A DNA stretch of 64,000 nt from Gammaproteobacteria bacterium (lineage in GTDB: Bacteria; Pseudomonadota; Gammaproteobacteria; Pseudomonadales; Pseudohongiellaceae): assembly GCA_018661465.1 (NCBI GenBank), contig JABJIC010000035.1, positions 16,489 to 80,488 of the forward strand, given 5' to 3'. The notes under the pieces were generated by a model that saw only the letters and a program-made list of their open reading frames with translations, searched no databases and was not told the DNA's origin. The position numbers and the translations under genes were made by a program. Below are positions 28,350 through 37,222 of this stretch, piece by piece; the first letter of the stretch is position 1, and each line of letters starts with the position of its first letter.

Positions 28350-28685
28350 ATGAAACATCTCATCATCCTAGTATTTGCCCTATTACCAAGCCTTTGCCTT
28401 GCGCAGGATGGCGATGGTGCGGCTCAAACGGGACACGGTGCTCAGGGCGGCGGTCATGGTGCGGCGGGTAACATGGAATGCAAGATGGGCGACTCTGACA
28501 ATAAAGAACATGGCGCCATGGAATGTAAGATGGGCGATAGTATGGCTCACGGAGCAGAGCATGGTGCAGGCCATGACTCTGGTGGTACTGAGGCTCATGG
28601 AAGTACTCAGGCAGATCATGCTGATCATGAGGCTCATCACGGTGCTGAAAATGCCCACGGTGCCGGCCAGGCAAACCCTCACTAA
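28350..28685 (+). CDS. Small secreted His-rich protein with paired MECKMGDS motifs
   Basis: I cannot assign a known family. The 111-residue product has a signal peptide ending at LCLAQ. The mature part is rich in Gly, His, Ala and Met, with 13 histidines in about 92 residues. The octapeptide MECKMGDS occurs twice, at residues 42-49 and 57-64. Such Met-Cys-Lys-Met and repeated HG motifs suggest binding of a soft or transition metal, copper being the most likely. It precedes a split YeeE/YedE transporter and a convergent multicopper oxidase. The start at 28350 has GGAG upstream; a longer in-frame reading from 28329 is less likely. Confidence 0.72.
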   Translation: MKHLIILVFALLPSLCLAQDGDGAAQTGHGAQGGGHGAAGNMECKMGDSDNKEHGAMECKMGDSMAHGAEHGAGHDSGGTEAHGSTQADHADHEAHHGAENAHGAGQANPH

Positions 28686-28751
28686 CAAGCTGGCCTGTAA
28701 ATAGGCTTGCTTGAATGAGTTGCTAGAAAAGGAAGATCGACAGGCTGTTAA

Positions 28752-29183
28752 ATGGAAGACTTCACTCCCTTCAGCGCTCTGATTGGCGGAGCGCTTATTG
28801 GCGTATCCGCCACATTATTTCTCTGGGCTAATGGCAGAATTGCAGGAATCAGTGGCATTCTTGGCGGTCTCATTTTTGCGCCAAAATCCGAATTCACCTG
28901 GCGACTGCTATTTTTGCTTGGACTATTGTCTGCCATGGTCACCTATATGCTCCTATCTGGCGGCGCTCCGGATATTCAAATCCAATCGACTCCAGTAGTA
29001 ACAATCCTCGCTGGCTTATTCGTTGGCTTTGGAACCAGAATGGGTAGCGGATGTACTAGCGGACATGGTATCTGCGGTATAGCTCGTTTCTCAAAACGGT
29101 CATTCAGTGCCACCGCGGTATTTATGCTTACTGGATTCATAACCGTTTATGTAAGCCGACACCTCCTTGGACTAGGTTTATGA
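28752..29183 (+). CDS. YeeE/YedE-family transporter, first half
   Basis: This inner-membrane protein of 143 residues is the first of two adjacent half-size YeeE/YedE (DUF395) genes. In the fused family (for example TsuA), similar proteins import thiosulfate. GGALIGVSATLFLWANGRIAGISG and GTRMGSGCTSGHGICGIAR match the family, the latter carrying two conserved cysteines. Its stop overlaps the start of the next half gene by 4 nt (ATGA), so the two are translationally coupled. Sulfur transport is the inference from family. Confidence 0.9.
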   Translation: MEDFTPFSALIGGALIGVSATLFLWANGRIAGISGILGGLIFAPKSEFTWRLLFLLGLLSAMVTYMLLSGGAPDIQIQSTPVVTILAGLFVGFGTRMGSGCTSGHGICGIARFSKRSFSATAVFMLTGFITVYVSRHLLGLGL

Positions 29184-29614
29184 GTGAGAAAAACAATAAG
29201 CTTATTCCTTTATTTTCCTTCGCCTCGGGCCTGTTGTTTGGTCTGGGACTGATTATTTCCGGAATGATAAATCCAGGCAAGGTGATTGGCTTTCTTGATC
29301 TGGCAGGGAACTGGGATCCAAGTCTTGCACTGGTGATGATTGGAGGTTTGGCCATTACAACACCGGCGTTCCGCCTCGTGCTGAAACGTGAGCAACCTTT
29401 ATTCGAGTCGAAGTTTTTCCTGCCTGGCAAGCTGGATATCGACAAAAATTTATTGAGTGGGGCGGCTTTGTTTGGAATTGGCTGGGGGCTTGCCGGACTT
29501 TGTCCCGGACCTGCCTTAACAGGGCTTGCAAGCCTGAATCCCACCGTACTGCTTTTTGTAGCAGCAATGATTGGCGGCATGATTCTGCATTATATAACTC
29601 TTGAAAGAAGCTGA
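29180..29614 (+). CDS. YeeE/YedE-family transporter, second half
   Basis: This is the partner half protein, 144 residues with about four helices. FASGLLFGLGLIISGMINPGK and GWGLAGLCPGPALTGLAS are typical, with one conserved cysteine in GLCPGP. Together the two halves correspond to a full-length TsuA-like permease, probably for thiosulfate or a related sulfur species. The end lies 17 nt from the convergent multicopper oxidase gene. Confidence 0.9.
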   Translation: MSEKNNKLIPLFSFASGLLFGLGLIISGMINPGKVIGFLDLAGNWDPSLALVMIGGLAITTPAFRLVLKREQPLFESKFFLPGKLDIDKNLLSGAALFGIGWGLAGLCPGPALTGLASLNPTVLLFVAAMIGGMILHYITLERS

Positions 29615-29631
29615 AGCTTTGCCGTAGATTT

Positions 29632-31176
29632 TTACGTAACCGTAAATTGCCCCATCATGCCGTTGTCTTCGTGTTCGAGAATATGGCAGTGATACATGTA
29701 AGCGGTATCAGCGTCAGAAAAGTCATTGAATCGCATGATAAACCTGACAGTTTCATCCGGTCCTATCTTTACCGAATCCTTAAAGCCCATCTCTTCTGCT
29801 GAAGGAGGTCTGCCATTTCTGTCGAGGATCTGGAACTGATCGAAGTGGACATGGAAGGGGTGCATCATCATCGAATCATTGGTGACTTCCCATATCTCCG
29901 TATCTCCCATTCTGATTCTTGCATCCACCCTGTTCATGTCCATGACTTCGCCATTGATGAAAAACGATTCACCACCGCCCATCCTGCCGCGGCCTCCACG
30001 TCGACCCATCATTCCCATTCCCATCGCCATGGAAAGGGTAAAACTTCGAGTGCGAACAGCTTCTGCTTGATCGATACGTTGAATTGTTGAAAGTTCTGCT
30101 CTGACTGTTTCCGAAGAAGACAGATTGGACTGTGGTTCGATGGCAAGTATCTGCATCCGTTCCTGATTCATCGGGTGCATATTGCTCATCATCCCTCTGG
30201 CCGAAAATGGCGAGGAATCGGGCATGGACAGGCTGATTAGATTAACTGGATTTCCATCGGAGAAATCCACCAGTATTTCAGCTCTCTCCGAGGGGGCGAG
30301 AACCAAAGTTGATTGGTCATTACCTTTGCTTAGCAACCCGCCATCACTCGCTACTAATTTAAATGTTCTCTGGTCATCGAAAGCGAAGCTATAGGTTCGT
30401 GCATTACTTCCATTCAACAGGCGAAAGCGCACGAGCTCGGTCTTGGGGTTGAATTCAGCTGAGAGGGTTCCATTCACGAGCACCGTATTACCAAACATTC
30501 CCGTCATGATGTCTCGTGGCGTACCTATATAGCGGAATGTGCCATCTTCGTTAAACTGACGGTCCTGCACAATTAGAGGGATATCATCTACGCCATATTC
30601 AGAGGGGAGACCGCTCTGCTGATTGTCCTCATCGTCGATAATAATCAGTCCGGACATGCCGCGGTAAACCTGGTCGCCTGTTCTATTCAGAGCATGGGAG
30701 TGGTACCAGTAGGTTCCGCCCCTTTGCATGATTTTGAATTCAGGATTCCAGTCATCACCGCTTTTTATAACCTGAGCTGGGCCGCCATCGGCTTTTGCTG
30801 GGACGTGCAGTCCATGCCAGTGAACCGTAGTAGATTCTTCCAGCTGATTACGAATGTGCATCGAAATATTGTCGTCTTGCTTAAAACGGAGAGTCGGCCC
30901 TAGATAGTCGCCGTTGTAACCTACCGAAGGAGTACGAAGGCCAGGAATGAATTCCGACGTACCGGCTTGCACATTCAGGGAATAATGGGACTGTCCATTG
31001 CGCTGCGTACCCAAAAGCTGATCGGGTATCTTTAATGGGTTTCTTTGTTGGGCTCCCTGCGCAAAGGCGACTCCAGGTATGAGAATGCCTGCAGAATAGA
31101 GGGACGCACTCTGAAGGAATTGTCTCCGCGACAAAGAAGAGAAGTGTGAATTCTTGTCATTACTGAATCTGTTCAA
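29632..31176 (-). CDS. Multicopper oxidase (CueO/SufI-like)
   Basis: This exported copper enzyme oxidises substrates and reduces oxygen to water; related CueO oxidises Cu(I). The 514 residues start with a twin-arginine signal (SRRQFLQS, ending near GVAFAQ). Copper ligands are seen in HWHGLHV (His119, His121), WYHSHALN (His159, His161), PFHVHFDQ, and YMYHCHILEH with the type-1 Cys497. A short Met-rich segment lies near residues 390-400, with RRGGRGRMGGG after it, reminiscent of the CueO methionine helix. Translation seems to begin at TTG, with GGAG about 9 nt upstream. The next gene on the same strand encodes a Met/His-containing secreted protein. Confidence 0.93.
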   Translation of the reverse strand: MNRFSNDKNSHFSSLSRRQFLQSASLYSAGILIPGVAFAQGAQQRNPLKIPDQLLGTQRNGQSHYSLNVQAGTSEFIPGLRTPSVGYNGDYLGPTLRFKQDDNISMHIRNQLEESTTVHWHGLHVPAKADGGPAQVIKSGDDWNPEFKIMQRGGTYWYHSHALNRTGDQVYRGMSGLIIIDDEDNQQSGLPSEYGVDDIPLIVQDRQFNEDGTFRYIGTPRDIMTGMFGNTVLVNGTLSAEFNPKTELVRFRLLNGSNARTYSFAFDDQRTFKLVASDGGLLSKGNDQSTLVLAPSERAEILVDFSDGNPVNLISLSMPDSSPFSARGMMSNMHPMNQERMQILAIEPQSNLSSSETVRAELSTIQRIDQAEAVRTRSFTLSMAMGMGMMGRRGGRGRMGGGESFFINGEVMDMNRVDARIRMGDTEIWEVTNDSMMMHPFHVHFDQFQILDRNGRPPSAEEMGFKDSVKIGPDETVRFIMRFNDFSDADTAYMYHCHILEHEDNGMMGQFTVT

Positions 31177-31307
31177 AAAAAGGGCTCCAGAGTCTATTAA
31201 GTCTATACGCTTATTTTCTCAACAAGGGTTTTGCGAATGCTGATCTGAGTCAAGCCAAGTCACTGTTGAGTGTCGGTTTAGATCAATCCTGACTTGAAAT
31301 ATGAATC

Positions 31308-31342
31308 AAAAAAAAGGGTCAAGCTTTTCGGCTTAACCCTTT
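31308..31342 (-). terminator. Rho-independent terminator (minus strand)
   Basis: Read on the minus strand, arms AAAGGGTTAAGC and GCTTGACCCTTT form a 12-bp stem with one mismatch around a 6-nt loop. A run of eight T (A on the plus strand, 31308-31315) starts within the closing arm and continues past it. It ends the transcript of the unknown secreted protein gene. Confidence 0.9.
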
Positions 31343-31404
31343 CTTGTTTATCTAGTTGAGGTACTTATACGAACTGTTTCTGAGAACAATTCGAGGAAGC
31401 TTAC

Positions 31405-32571
31405 TTACTGAGACATTATTATCGAATGAACCATGTTCATTGCTTCGCGAGATCGGTTTCTCTCAGATTGCATCAACTCTCCTACTGCTGGGCCGCCCTG
31501 GTTATATATACCGCTGCGTAAAGCAAATAGAAGATAATCTGAATTTAGAGCAGTTTCTTCGCTCTTGTCTGTAAACTCAGACACTGCTGTCGCCATCAAT
31601 TCTTCGCGATTCTCAGTATTCGGATAAGAAAGAATATCGAGGATTAATGTTTCGAGTACATTTAGATTGTCCAGGATAACAGCTGCTTCTTGAGACTGGC
31701 TATAAAGATTAGGTGCTATTGCTGGAGCCATAGGTAGTTCGTTAGGAGCAGGAAACATTGTCATGCCGCCTGATGAGCCTACTTTGTTCCAGAATCGCTC
31801 CAGGGCAATTGTGTAGCCGTTTGCGAATTGGCTATCCAACCCTTCCAGAATCACCGCCTCGAGAGAAGCCAGTTGCAGCCATTGCTGCGTCCAAAGAAAG
31901 CCGCTTAGAAGAGGGAAGGCCGAAGTAAATCCGGTAGCCTGATCATGAGCAAGCAGATAGCTACTATCTTTTGGGAATGTTGTAACGGAATGACGCTCGT
32001 CGGTTAGATACTCTTCTATGGCATCTGCTACGGCGGCTTTCTTGTCGCTTATCGAGTCATCGATGTAAATGGCAAACAGATTGGCTTCGAAATTGCGTCC
32101 TCTTTTCAGGACCTCAGCGGTATGTCTGTCTATTGCTCCACTTTCGTTGAAGGCCTGTTCTGCAGTTTCGTCGGAATGACTTTCGCGCATAGTTTCAAGC
32201 AGTTCGACACGGGCTGCAACTTCCAGTTCATGATAAGGACCTTCGGTCCCCATATTCATATCCATGTCCATACCGCTGTGGCTCATCGCATGGCCCTGGC
32301 CTGGTCTGGACGCCATCTCCAATTCCATCGCCAATTCATTGCGAGCCTGCTGAGTAGAGGAGTCGGAATTTATTTCCGCGATCTTCTCGAATGCACTTGC
32401 CTGAGTCACGTCAAAGGCATTGAACAGGTCGGCGAGCTCGGGGTATTGATCCCTGATAGCTTCGCCAGACTGCGCAGATGCTGTCACGGAAAAAGTGCCG
32501 ACGGCAATCGCAAGTGCGATTGTTGAAATTTGAGTGGCTGGCTTGAGCCAGTTTATTGAATTGCTAAGCAT
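31405..32571 (-). CDS. Unrecognised secreted protein with Met/His motif
   Basis: I do not recognise this protein. The 388 residues begin with a signal peptide ending near VTASAQ. The rest is mostly alpha-helical. One short segment, HAMSHSGMDMDMNMG, contains five Met alternating with Asp or Asn and two His, which suggests metal binding. The start at 32571 is supported by GGAG about 8 nt upstream; the longer reading from 32685 adds an unconserved basic leader. It lies upstream of the multicopper oxidase with a terminator between them, so they are separately transcribed but neighbours. No enzymatic motif is visible. Confidence 0.8.
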   Translation of the reverse strand: MLSNSINWLKPATQISTIALAIAVGTFSVTASAQSGEAIRDQYPELADLFNAFDVTQASAFEKIAEINSDSSTQQARNELAMELEMASRPGQGHAMSHSGMDMDMNMGTEGPYHELEVAARVELLETMRESHSDETAEQAFNESGAIDRHTAEVLKRGRNFEANLFAIYIDDSISDKKAAVADAIEEYLTDERHSVTTFPKDSSYLLAHDQATGFTSAFPLLSGFLWTQQWLQLASLEAVILEGLDSQFANGYTIALERFWNKVGSSGGMTMFPAPNELPMAPAIAPNLYSQSQEAAVILDNLNVLETLILDILSYPNTENREELMATAVSEFTDKSEETALNSDYLLFALRSGIYNQGGPAVGELMQSERNRSREAMNMVHSIIMSQ

Positions 32572-32902
32572 CTTCGATTTCTCCGAAGGTAAAGTTGAGT
32601 GAATTATAAACCTATCCCTTGCCCTCGCCAATGGGCGGACTTGGCAGGAATTTCGGCGTAGTGACCTACAGCGGTGAATAATCAAGGATTTTCCTCGCTA
32701 ACCGACGCGAAGTGCCTGGTATTAGTGGCTTTGCGACGAGCTACTTTCGACGAGGGCGTAAGCAGTGCGACAAATAGCCGCATCGGTGCTTTGTTGTAAT
32801 TAATTGTGACAGTAGGAGGAAAATTGAGCCTGCAGACTCATTTGGCTGAGAAAGAGAGGGAAATCGAACTGGCGGAAAGATATTCGCCAGTTCGAGAGTC
32901 GC
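32572..32902. other. Intergenic stretch holding a terminator hairpin and a possible tiny ORF
   Basis: These 331 bases lie between two minus-strand genes. A 10-bp hairpin lies at 32865-32894. On the plus strand, an AGGAGG motif precedes a TTG at 32824 that opens a short frame of about 50 codons overlapping the end of the DUF5916 gene. Nothing else is evident except the promoter region expected for the unknown secreted protein. Confidence 0.4.
32865..32894 (-). terminator. Hairpin downstream of DUF5916 gene
   Basis: The arms CGAACTGGCG and CGCCAGTTCG form a perfect 10-bp stem with a 10-nt loop, starting 9 nt past the stop on the minus strand. The following minus-strand DNA is pyrimidine-rich rather than a clean T-run, so it may be a weak intrinsic terminator. 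Confidence 0.6.
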
Positions 32903-35185
32903 CTATCGCTGGAACATATATGAGAATTTTACAAAGATCTGATCACCATCGTTTCTCAAATCATTGGTGAGTATCAATTCTCTTTCACCTTCACTTTCCA
33001 CGATATCAAAGTTGCTGCTATTGCTATTATACCCAACAAAGAAAGCTGACCATGGATTGATAACGTAGCGTAGAAGCAGATCGAAATTCATATTCTTGTC
33101 ATCTTTTAAGCGAGATGCGGGCCCAGCATCAGTTTCTTCGTACTGTGCAATAAATCGTAGAGACCACTCCTTGGTAAACTGATAGTTCCAGTTACTTCGG
33201 ACAATCTCATTGGAAAAGATTTTAGTGCCGCCGTTGCGGGTTTCCAACTCTGTTTTCAAGTAGGTGTTGGAGACGCGTAATCGATCAAGCGGGCGCCACA
33301 GCATGTCGATATCGAGACGATTATTATCCGCTACAGAAGGTAGGTTGCCAGCTGCTGGCACCAGATTTAGTGTTGTACCGGCTCGATAACTTGCGCCGAA
33401 TTCCAAAGTGTTTAGCGTGTTGTTGTTGTAGCTAACTTGCCAGTTGTCATAGTCAAAACGTGTGTTGCTAGCGACGCCTGCATAATCTTCTGGCTTGAGG
33501 ATCTCGGTGTAGTCCGTCCAGGAAACCCCATAACTTGAAGTGTCAAAATTGAGGTTAAAACTCGGACCAAGCTGATGATAGATTCGTGTGCCGTCCATAT
33601 CTTCAAGGTAGACATCAAATATGGTCGTATTCCAGCTATTGATGGAGGTTTCTTCCGGGAAAAAATTTAAGCTCAAGCGATTGTGAATTCCCGACACGTC
33701 TGGTCTAAAGAAGCGGTTCATAAAACCCAACTCAGATCTGAATCCGCCGGTTGTTTCGATGAAATGGGAATGAGTATTCACAGTTCTTCCCGTTCGGTTG
33801 ACCTGGATATTGCGCTGATAGCCCGTGGTGCTTTCACCACCAGCCCAGGGTTCAGACTCGGTTCCCACTAATTGCATATTAGTGATCCAATTATCCGTAA
33901 GCTTGAAGCGCCCATCAATACTGGCTACCCGGTTGAAGCCATCTCCCAGCTCTCTGTCAGTTAACAGGAAACCTACGCGAGATTGTTCCGATATGTCGCG
34001 GAAGCCGCGGAGAATACCAATATTGGCTTTCTTACCATTTAGCGGATCTGTAGGTGCTCGATTCAGCCCTGGAGCCTCATCGTTTATCAGGATTGCGCCG
34101 AACCCATATTCACCGGCGCGCCCTGTAAATCTCAATCCACCTTCCGGATCCACGATGCGGCGGGTAAACACCAGAATCGAGTCTGTCGCAAAGAAATCTG
34201 CGTTTTCCACGAAGAAGGGGCGGCGCTCTGGAAATTGAACTTCGAAACGCTCATTTACGGTTACTTGAGGTTGGTCAGATTCAATCTGGCTAAAATCCGG
34301 GTTGAGTGTTAAATCCAATACCATTGAATCGTTGAATACAAATTTTGCATCGACACCTACGTCCTGATCGCTACCTCTGTCGAACTTGGGTCCGCCAGTG
34401 GCGCCGGTATCGAGAGCATCTAATTCGCGAGCGAATATGAATGGAATGATTTGGGAATTATTGCCCGGGGATACATCCCGAATTCCGGTGAGTAAGGAAG
34501 TTTGATTGAGCCTCCCTTCTATACCTATCGAGTAGGCTGGCCAGTAGGATTCCTCGCTGAGCCTGGGTACATAACGACCAAACTGAACACGCCAGATTTG
34601 CTCTGAGGCATCAGGAAATCGCAGGCTGCGCAGAGGAATTGCCATCTTAACCATATAGCCCTGATCTGTTAGCTGGCCTTCACTTTCCCAAACCGCTTCG
34701 AGTGTTGTGTCGAAGCCGGCACGCAGCGAACTGCCTTCTGTCCATCGGGCATCCCATTGGATTCCCATGGCAGTTGATCGAAATGAAAATGCTGCTCGTT
34801 GATCATTAAAGGTGTCGATGGTTATTTCGACATTGTCGTCACCATCAATACTTTCCCGCGAGGAGAGGTTCGCTCTAATTTGATCAGGCTCGCTATCAAA
34901 GGCTAGAAAAATTGCATGTAGTTGTTCGTGGTCATAGCCAATGTAAACTTCGGTACGCTGGGTGGCCGCATCACCGTCGTCAGGAGTGCGCTGCGTGAAA
35001 TCTGCAACTTTGGTCATAGACAGCGCCAGCGCAGTTGACGGACTCATTCCCTGAAAATCACTAAATTCAGGTTCTGCTGATATTAGTGGAATATCCAGGC
35101 CGCCATTGGCTGAATACGCACGGGATGAAATTAGAATAGCTAATACTGTGCCGAGCAGGCACAACTTCAACTGAAGCTTTCTCAT
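32903..35185 (-). CDS. DUF5916 outer-membrane protein with carbohydrate-binding-like N-domain
   Basis: The exported 760-residue product has a signal peptide ending near AYSANG. An N-terminal CBM9-like domain (about 50-220) contains EVYIGYDHEQLHAIFLAFDS and DGDDNVEITIDTFND. The rest is a run of amphipathic beta strands ending in MFQR; a terminal Arg is not the common Phe of porins. FPERRPFFVENADFF and LTLNPDFSQIESDQPQVTVN are signature segments of the DUF5916 family. Function is unknown; a membrane-embedded surface role is likely. GAGAGG precedes its ATG. Confidence 0.88.
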   Translation of the reverse strand: MRKLQLKLCLLGTVLAILISSRAYSANGGLDIPLISAEPEFSDFQGMSPSTALALSMTKVADFTQRTPDDGDAATQRTEVYIGYDHEQLHAIFLAFDSEPDQIRANLSSRESIDGDDNVEITIDTFNDQRAAFSFRSTAMGIQWDARWTEGSSLRAGFDTTLEAVWESEGQLTDQGYMVKMAIPLRSLRFPDASEQIWRVQFGRYVPRLSEESYWPAYSIGIEGRLNQTSLLTGIRDVSPGNNSQIIPFIFARELDALDTGATGGPKFDRGSDQDVGVDAKFVFNDSMVLDLTLNPDFSQIESDQPQVTVNERFEVQFPERRPFFVENADFFATDSILVFTRRIVDPEGGLRFTGRAGEYGFGAILINDEAPGLNRAPTDPLNGKKANIGILRGFRDISEQSRVGFLLTDRELGDGFNRVASIDGRFKLTDNWITNMQLVGTESEPWAGGESTTGYQRNIQVNRTGRTVNTHSHFIETTGGFRSELGFMNRFFRPDVSGIHNRLSLNFFPEETSINSWNTTIFDVYLEDMDGTRIYHQLGPSFNLNFDTSSYGVSWTDYTEILKPEDYAGVASNTRFDYDNWQVSYNNNTLNTLEFGASYRAGTTLNLVPAAGNLPSVADNNRLDIDMLWRPLDRLRVSNTYLKTELETRNGGTKIFSNEIVRSNWNYQFTKEWSLRFIAQYEETDAGPASRLKDDKNMNFDLLLRYVINPWSAFFVGYNSNSSNFDIVESEGERELILTNDLRNDGDQIFVKFSYMFQR

Positions 35186-35266
35186 TGGTTCCTCTCTTGG
35201 GATAAATTTTACTGCTGGAATTGGAAGCGGGGGGAGTTTACTGGTTTTTTGTAGTCAGGTGAACTG

Positions 35267-35794
35267 CTATTGCTGCTGAGACATGTCGACAAAGCCATCT
35301 TTGTTCGGCATCTTGATGTCAATCAAGGATTGTCTATCCAGAATTTTGTTTTGATCAATAATGCCATTCATATATAGGACATAGGCAGTCACTTGATAAA
35401 CTTCGATGTTACTCAAGGATTTGGGTGAGTCTGCTGGCATGGCGCGACGAATAAAATCGAAGATAGTACTTGCATGGGGCCAGTAGCTGCCCACGGTTCT
35501 TACTGGTGATTCAATAGACTGCATGTCTCCACCCACCAGTTGAGTATTTGCAGTAGTACCTTCACCATTCGCGCCGTGACAAGCCTGACATTTTTGATCG
35601 TAAACTTCTTTCCCTTGAAAAGCTGTGCCGCTACCTTCGGGAAAGCCTTCTCCATCGGGCCCGGCGATCAAATCAAAATCACTAAGTTGAGCTTGGGAGA
35701 TCGGAGTACCAAGTCCCACATTTTGACTCTGCGCGAGAGATGCAAAGCCTAAAGGTGATAATAGAATAAGAATAATTATGACTAATTTAGGCAT
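35267..35794 (-). CDS. soxD: c-type cytochrome (SoxD-like) partner of sulfane dehydrogenase
   Basis: This periplasmic monohaem cytochrome of 175 residues has a signal peptide ending near LAQSQ. The haem motif CQACH is at residues 69-73, with a conserved AMPADSPKSLSN stretch that probably supplies the axial methionine. It starts 8 nt inside the 3' end of the SoxC-like gene and is therefore translationally coupled to it. By analogy it carries electrons from the molybdenum subunit. The symbol is tentative because no other sox gene lies nearby. Confidence 0.8.
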   Translation of the reverse strand: MPKLVIIILILLSPLGFASLAQSQNVGLGTPISQAQLSDFDLIAGPDGEGFPEGSGTAFQGKEVYDQKCQACHGANGEGTTANTQLVGGDMQSIESPVRTVGSYWPHASTIFDFIRRAMPADSPKSLSNIEVYQVTAYVLYMNGIIDQNKILDRQSLIDIKMPNKDGFVDMSQQQ

Positions 35795-37064
35795 AGGTAT
35801 TTCTCACTTCACCATTGCCGTTAACTGCCCAGCTCTGAATGCAATGATTATGATAAAAACTAAGCCTTCCACGGTCTGCGAGTATGGCTTCACGAGTTGG
35901 TTGTACATTTCCGAGACTATCGGTTGCGCGGCTTTGCAGGATGGCATCTCCCCCTGACCACTGCCAGGGAATAGAAAACCTAGCCAGTGCTTTTTCGCTC
36001 TGATTAGACTCAATCGCCGCATCAGCCCAGCTTCGTCCGCCGTCTGCACTAACTTCAACTCGACTGATACTGCCACCGCCTGACCAGGCCATACCATTAA
36101 TTTGATAAACGCCCTGACGGTTCAGACTCATCTGACCGGAAGGAGAAGTGATTAGTGATTTGCAGCCCATTGGAAAAGTGAATTGCTCGCTGCTGCGATC
36201 CGGTAAGGTATCGGTGTATTTACTGGTCTCATCTCTGAACTGTACTGGTTCTCGGGTCAGCTTCAGCTGAGTGAGCCATTTAACACTGACATTCCCTTCC
36301 CAACCGGGTACGAATAAGCGCATAGGATGCCCTTGCTCTGGTCGAACAGGTTCTCCATTTTGGAACAGAGCTATCAATACATCATCATGCGCTTTGTTTA
36401 GCGGAATTGATCTACCCATGCTGGCAGCATCGGCACCTACGGCTGCAAGCCAACGCGCTTCGTCCTCTACTCCTGCCTCTTCCAGTAGGGTCGACAAGGG
36501 AATACCAGTCCATTCCGCACAGGAAACCAAACCATGAATACTTTGAGCGGTACCGTCCGGAGGATTGGGACCTAACAGTGCGCGGCTATTGCCTGAACAT
36601 TCGAGAAAATAGATTCTGCTTACCATAGGGTACTTAAGCAGGTCTTCGTAGCTGAAAACCAAAGGCTGTTTTACCAAGCCATTAATTACTAGCTGGTGTC
36701 CTGCTGGATCGATGTCCGGAATTCCGGCATGGTGTCTTTCGAAGTGCAGACTATTGGGTGTAATGGTGCCTTGAAGATGCTGCAGAGGAGAGCGAGACGC
36801 TCCACCTCCAGGATAGAGTGGATTAGGAGCTCCGGCAGACCTTTGCATGAATTCAGTATGGCCGGAACGGACACCATAGGCACTGGCGCCCGGGCCTGGT
36901 TGTTTCGACCAGCCGGGAATTTCGATCTTCAGATTATTTTCTGCAGCCAAAACGGAAGAAGCGACACCACTTCCCAGGCCTGCCAATCCCAATTGAAGTA
37001 AATGCCTTCGATTGATCAAGCCATTTCCCGCGGCTTTCTCCAGATCTGTTTTTTTCATGGTCAA
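35787..37064 (-). CDS. soxC: SoxC-like sulfane/sulfite dehydrogenase molybdenum subunit
   Basis: The product is a periplasmic sulfite oxidase-family enzyme of 425 residues. NRRHLLQLG is a twin-arginine-like signal ending near VLAAEN. The N-terminal TPNSLHFERHHAGIPDIDP is characteristic of SoxC. The molybdenum cysteine is Cys156 in FLECSGNSRALLG. GHPMRLFVPGWEGNVSVKWL is the second cofactor block. SoxC with SoxD oxidises protein-bound sulfane sulfur in the Sox system. soxXYZAB are not in the window, so it may act alone on free sulfite or sulfane. The partner cytochrome follows with an 8-nt overlap. Confidence 0.9.
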   Translation of the reverse strand: MTMKKTDLEKAAGNGLINRRHLLQLGLAGLGSGVASSVLAAENNLKIEIPGWSKQPGPGASAYGVRSGHTEFMQRSAGAPNPLYPGGGASRSPLQHLQGTITPNSLHFERHHAGIPDIDPAGHQLVINGLVKQPLVFSYEDLLKYPMVSRIYFLECSGNSRALLGPNPPDGTAQSIHGLVSCAEWTGIPLSTLLEEAGVEDEARWLAAVGADAASMGRSIPLNKAHDDVLIALFQNGEPVRPEQGHPMRLFVPGWEGNVSVKWLTQLKLTREPVQFRDETSKYTDTLPDRSSEQFTFPMGCKSLITSPSGQMSLNRQGVYQINGMAWSGGGSISRVEVSADGGRSWADAAIESNQSEKALARFSIPWQWSGGDAILQSRATDSLGNVQPTREAILADRGRLSFYHNHCIQSWAVNGNGEVRNTYA

Positions 37065-37222
37065 TTCCTGTTGAGCTCGCGTTTGGACGTTCGCTTCGAA
37101 AAAAGGATTTTCCAGCTTTGATGCTCTATTTTCCTATTCTTCTTTGAGGCCAACTTTGCCACAAGGGTGCTGCATTGCAAACACTTATTTGTTACCGAAT
37201 GTGGCCAATAAAAAGCAGTGGC

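Noticed and set aside
28363..28674. Antisense ORFs inside the His-rich gene
   Set aside because: They are a result of the repetitive GGT/CAT composition; the signal peptide is on the plus strand.
35267..37064. Complete Sox sulfur-oxidation cluster
   Set aside because: Only the SoxC- and SoxD-like genes are here; soxXYZAB are absent from the window.
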